A stretch of DNA of 11,797 bases, from assembly GCA_043813895.1 (NCBI GenBank), contig JBDRKQ010000146.1, forward strand, positions 1 to 11,797, written 5' to 3'. The stretch comes from CAZTAR01 sp043813895 (GTDB taxonomy: Bacteria; Planctomycetota; Phycisphaerae; UBA1845; UTPLA1). Below, one piece after another: positions 7,084 to 11,797 of this stretch. The position numbers and the translations under genes are program-made. Under the pieces are notes generated by a model. It searched no databases. It was not told the DNA's origin and worked only from the letters and a program-made list of their open reading frames with translations. Within the stretch, counting starts at the first letter, position 1. Every line of letters begins with the position of its first letter.

Positions 7084-7112
7084 ATTATCCCGGTCTGCAT
7101 CGCGAATCACAA
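7084..7112 (-). promoter_or_regulatory. Candidate promoter of the hydroxylase operon
   Basis: On the minus strand TTGTGA (7112-7107) and GATAAT (7089-7084) are spaced exactly 17 bases apart, matching the housekeeping hexamers at 4 of 6 and 5 of 6 positions. It lies in the 91-base gap between the upstream minus-strand gene (stop at 7134) and the hydroxylase start at 7042. Transcription would begin near 7077, leaving a leader of about 35 bases, too short for a molybdenum cofactor riboswitch. Confidence 0.55.
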
Positions 7113-7133
7113 GGCGAGCGGATTCAGGCGGGG

Positions 7134-8300
7134 CTACTTGGCGAGTTTGATCGTGACGCGATCGTGGGTCTGTTCGGTAACGACATAGGTTGTGCCTTCA
7201 ACATCGAGCGATTCGATTCGTGTCACGAGTCGTTCGAGGTCGTAGGCCCAATCGATGTCGACCTGACAGACGTTGTTGACCATCTCCTTGAGATGGACAT
7301 TCTGAACGCCGGCGACCTTTCGCATCGCGGTCTCGAACGCCTTGTAGTCCGGACGAGGGCAATTGACGAGCGTAACCTGGCAGACGCGTCGGATGTTCTG
7401 GCGCTTTCGCCACGACTGGCCGATGTCCTTGAGTATCTTCGCGGCGTTGTCGGATGCGCACTTCCGCAGGGCGTCGTCCCCGCCGGCATTTCCGTGAACG
7501 CTGGCCTGGGACGCCGAATAGGAATCGGACATGATCAGTTGGGCGCTGTCGGCGTGGTAGGCGCGGATACTGATCGTTGCGGTCCATTTGTAGAGCGTTC
7601 GGCCGCCGATCTCGGTGGCGCCCGCGCGTCGTGCCTCCGCGACGCCTTTGACGAGGACGTCCGCCTTGAAGGCGGCGGCCATTGCGGCCAACTTGTTGAT
7701 CTCGTCGTTGATGGCTGCGAGTGAGACGTCGCGGTCGCGGGCCGCGTCCGATGCGCCCTTGTCCATGAGCTGCACGCCCTTGTCGAGGAAGAAGTTCTCC
7801 AGGACGCTCTGCACGACGCCGTTGGTCTTGGGCGGATGATCGTCATCGGTGTTGTTGTCTTCGACGACGACGACCATGCAGCGGGGGTTTCCCTCTGCTT
7901 CGATGGTATGGAGGAGCCTGACCCACTCCTTTTCGAAGCTGGCCTTGGAGACCACAGCGTGGATTTTGCAGTAGCTCACGCCGGCTTCGGTGCGGCGGGC
8001 GAGGATGTCGAACTCGGTAACGTAACCGGCGGCAAGTGACATGGCCTTGTCATAGACCGCTTCGTAGTTCTTGACCTTGGTTTGGGATGTGATGAACGTG
8101 CCGCATGCCTGCTCCACGGCCCTGCGAAGTGCGTCTTGTTTTGCCTGTTCCATGGCGTTGGCGTCGGTGCCGGGGGCGGAGCCCTCGATGGTGATGTGCT
8201 TGGCGTCCGCTGACTGCGCGAGGGCGGTGGGCGTGGTGAATCCCAGGATGAGTGTCGCGAGACAAAGGCCGGCGATGCCGTGCGAGTGTTGGTTCAGCAT
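7134..8300 (-). CDS. Exported protein with FlgT-like N-terminal region
   Basis: This encodes a 388-residue protein exported by a signal peptide (residues 1-28, probable cut after ALA). Its job is not known. Residues 35-125 carry the pattern AKQDALRRAVEQACGTFI, then a YDKAMSLAAGYVTEFDIL block and YCKIHAVVSKASFEKEW. I recognise this as the N-terminal domain style of FlgT and related periplasmic proteins. Residues 138-225 (RCMVVVVEDNN, then GVVQSVLENFFLDKGVQLMD and ADVLVKGVAEA) have the alternating strand/helix order of the CsgG/TolB-N-like fold that follows in such proteins. The region from 230 on is a mixed domain ending in VTIKLAK. Six cysteines lie in the mature part (110, 140, 280, 307, 314, 345). 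No lipobox and no other membrane segment is seen. No flagellar genes are nearby, so a flagellar role is not supported. The ATG at 8300 has GGAG 8 bases upstream. The hydroxylase operon follows 91 bases downstream but has its own candidate promoter. Confidence 0.85.
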   Translation of the reverse strand: MLNQHSHGIAGLCLATLILGFTTPTALAQSADAKHITIEGSAPGTDANAMEQAKQDALRRAVEQACGTFITSQTKVKNYEAVYDKAMSLAAGYVTEFDILARRTEAGVSYCKIHAVVSKASFEKEWVRLLHTIEAEGNPRCMVVVVEDNNTDDDHPPKTNGVVQSVLENFFLDKGVQLMDKGASDAARDRDVSLAAINDEINKLAAMAAAFKADVLVKGVAEARRAGATEIGGRTLYKWTATISIRAYHADSAQLIMSDSYSASQASVHGNAGGDDALRKCASDNAAKILKDIGQSWRKRQNIRRVCQVTLVNCPRPDYKAFETAMRKVAGVQNVHLKEMVNNVCQVDIDWAYDLERLVTRIESLDVEGTTYVVTEQTHDRVTIKLAK

Positions 8301-8362
8301 GGGCGAAGCTCCGAGGATGCGGGGTTATCTTCTCCGATCAAGCGGAAAATCGAGCGACATCC

Positions 8363-8391
8363 GGCTCGTGCCCGCGCGAACAACGCGAGCC
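8363..8391. promoter_or_regulatory. Inverted repeat upstream of the exported-protein gene
   Basis: GGCTCG (8363-8368) pairs with CGAGCC (8386-8391), enclosing a second possible pairing between CGCG tracts. It begins about 60 bases upstream of the minus-strand start at 8300. It may be an operator or a leader hairpin, or a degenerate repeat. No T-run flanks it. Confidence 0.25.
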
Positions 8392-8473
8392 CTACGATCC
8401 CGGCATGTTACCAAATCCGGTGAGGTCGTGCCGAATGCCCCGTTCCGAATCGTGCCGTTTGTCGTAGCCAGAC

Positions 8474-8500
8474 GGCCGCGCGGGCTGGAGTCCGCGGCTC
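8474..8500. repeat. Palindromic dispersed repeat, copy 1
   Basis: This 27-base element matches the reverse complement of 11749-11775 at 25 of 27 positions. Its core, CGCGGGCT with AGTCCGCG, folds into a hairpin with one G-T wobble where the other copy has an A-T pair, so pairing is kept despite the change. It behaves like a REP-type intergenic palindrome. Confidence 0.6.
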
Positions 8501-8869
8501 GCTGGTCGGCCGTAACATCTTGCGAGGGAGAAGGTTGTATCGCGAGAACCTCTTCGGCCCCGGCGGATTTTCGATGCTACCGTCGCCGAGACGTGTGCCA
8601 CCGGACGTTCTCGACCGCTCGCGCGTCGCGGTGGCGATTTCGCGGGCCTCGTTGGTCGCCGCGGGGGGGCGTCAGACGGCAATCGAGGGCTTTTGTGTTT
8701 TCGCACCGGGACGATACACTGCCTCGGTCAGATGTCCGGCCGCGCGCGGGCGGCGGGCATGTGTTCACGATAATGCATTGTCATTCGGGATGGAGCGGCG
8801 AGTCGTCTATCGCGGGCGCTCTGCCTGCATCGCTTGTCGCTGATGAGTATCTATTTGTGAGCAAGCACC

Positions 8870-8874
8870 AGGAG
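8870..8874 (+). promoter_or_regulatory. Ribosome binding site deciding a GTG start
   Basis: AGGAG lies 8 bases before the GTG at 8883. A TAG stop in the same frame (8880-8882) immediately precedes that GTG, so no earlier start is possible in this frame and GTG is the best initiation codon. Confidence 0.75.
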
Positions 8875-8882
8875 AAGAAGTA

Positions 8883-11702
<2,820 letters not shown>

Positions 11703-11714
11703 CAGTGTGACGTG

Positions 11715-11756
11715 GTAGTGGAGTGAGGAGCCGCGGTAGTGGAGCGATGAGCCGCG
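11715..11756. repeat. Tandem 21-base direct repeat after hppA
   Basis: Two adjacent 21-base units (11715-11735 and 11736-11756) both begin GTAGTGGAG and end GAGCCGCG, differing at two positions. The second unit runs into the palindromic repeat at 11749-11775, sharing its GAGCCGCG end. This suggests that part of the element was duplicated. Confidence 0.65.
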
Positions 11757-11775
11757 GACTTCAGTCCGCGCGGCC
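11749..11775. repeat. Palindromic dispersed repeat, copy 2 (inverted relative to copy 1)
   Basis: The core GCGGACT-TC-AGTCCGC is a perfect short-loop hairpin, flanked by GCC and GCGGC that extend the stem around a 2-base bulge. It lies 47 bases after the hppA stop, so it could protect or end that transcript, but no T-run follows. It matches 8474-8500 in the opposite orientation. Confidence 0.65.
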
Positions 11776-11795
11776 TTCCGAAGATGTGAAAGGCC
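11772..11795 (+). terminator. Weak hairpin downstream of hppA
   Basis: GGCCTT (11772-11777) pairs with AAGGCC (11790-11795) around a 12-base loop, overlapping the last four bases of the palindromic repeat. The window ends two bases later, so any T-run is not visible. Confidence 0.25.
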
Positions 11796-11797
11796 TA

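Larger units (their letters stand above)
8301..8882. other. Divergent intergenic region upstream of the pyrophosphatase gene
   Basis: About 580 bases between the divergent exported-protein and pyrophosphatase genes. The plus-strand frame open across it gives an arginine-rich product without family character, so I call no gene. It holds a dyad (8363-8391), one copy of a palindromic repeat (8474-8500) and the pyrophosphatase ribosome site. A weak -10-like GATACA lies at 8713-8718, with no good -35 partner. No convincing promoter was found for either gene. Confidence 0.5.

Noticed and set aside
7043..7133. A molybdenum cofactor riboswitch ahead of the hydroxylase operon
   Set aside because: The leader after the candidate promoter is only about 35 bases and shows no elaborate fold. 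The whole gap is 91 bases.
5933..7150. A 405-residue plus-strand open frame
   Set aside because: It is antisense to the hydroxylase gene, whose frame carries all conserved family motifs.

Overview
The window looks like chromosomal DNA from a GC-rich bacterium, most likely a planctomycete. The main taxonomic hint is the secreted protein at 817-2274, which combines DCNxNGxxD-type calcium-loop motifs, a propeller-like body, a HYR domain and a cysteine/hydrophobic/arginine C-terminal tail. This style is common in Planctomycetota proteomes. The enlarged membrane pyrophosphatase at the right end fits the same group. The assignment is an inference from protein style, not a measurement.

Layout, left to right. 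(1) 1-694: a leader with a tandem decamer, then a small plus-strand gene of unknown function. (2) 693-807: a degenerate heptamer repeat overlapping that gene's stop codon, and a strong inverted repeat between two convergent genes that probably terminates both. (3) 817-2274, minus: a secreted, probably surface-anchored protein. (4) 2275-2676: a non-coding gap with a candidate promoter for gene 3 and two small dyads. (5) 7042 to 2677, minus: a compact three-gene operon with 4-base ATGA overlaps at both junctions. It encodes a fused [2Fe-2S]/molybdopterin hydroxylase of the xanthine dehydrogenase/aldehyde oxidoreductase family, an XdhC-type maturation factor and a MocA-type molybdopterin cytidylyltransferase. 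(6) 7134-8300, minus: an exported protein with a FlgT-like N-terminal region. (7) 8301-8882: a divergent intergenic region of about 580 bases with one copy of a palindromic repeat. (8) 8883-11702, plus: a large ion-pumping membrane pyrophosphatase. (9) 11703-11797: a tandem 21-mer and an inverted second copy of the palindromic repeat.

The hydroxylase operon is the clearest functional unit. MocA would make the cytosine-dinucleotide form of the molybdenum cofactor, XdhC would receive and sulfurate it, and the hydroxylase would use it. No FAD subunit is present, so the enzyme should pass electrons to an external acceptor, as the Desulfovibrio aldehyde oxidoreductase does. The pyrophosphatase has residue signatures of the potassium-dependent class and the glutamate position typical of sodium-type pumps.

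No defence system, CRISPR array, transposase, tRNA or rRNA was found. The most interesting signals are an in-frame heptamer repeat inside the hydroxylase gene, related to the one at the end of gene 1; a roughly 90-residue extracytoplasmic insertion in the pyrophosphatase; and a palindromic repeat bracketing the pyrophosphatase gene in inverted orientation.
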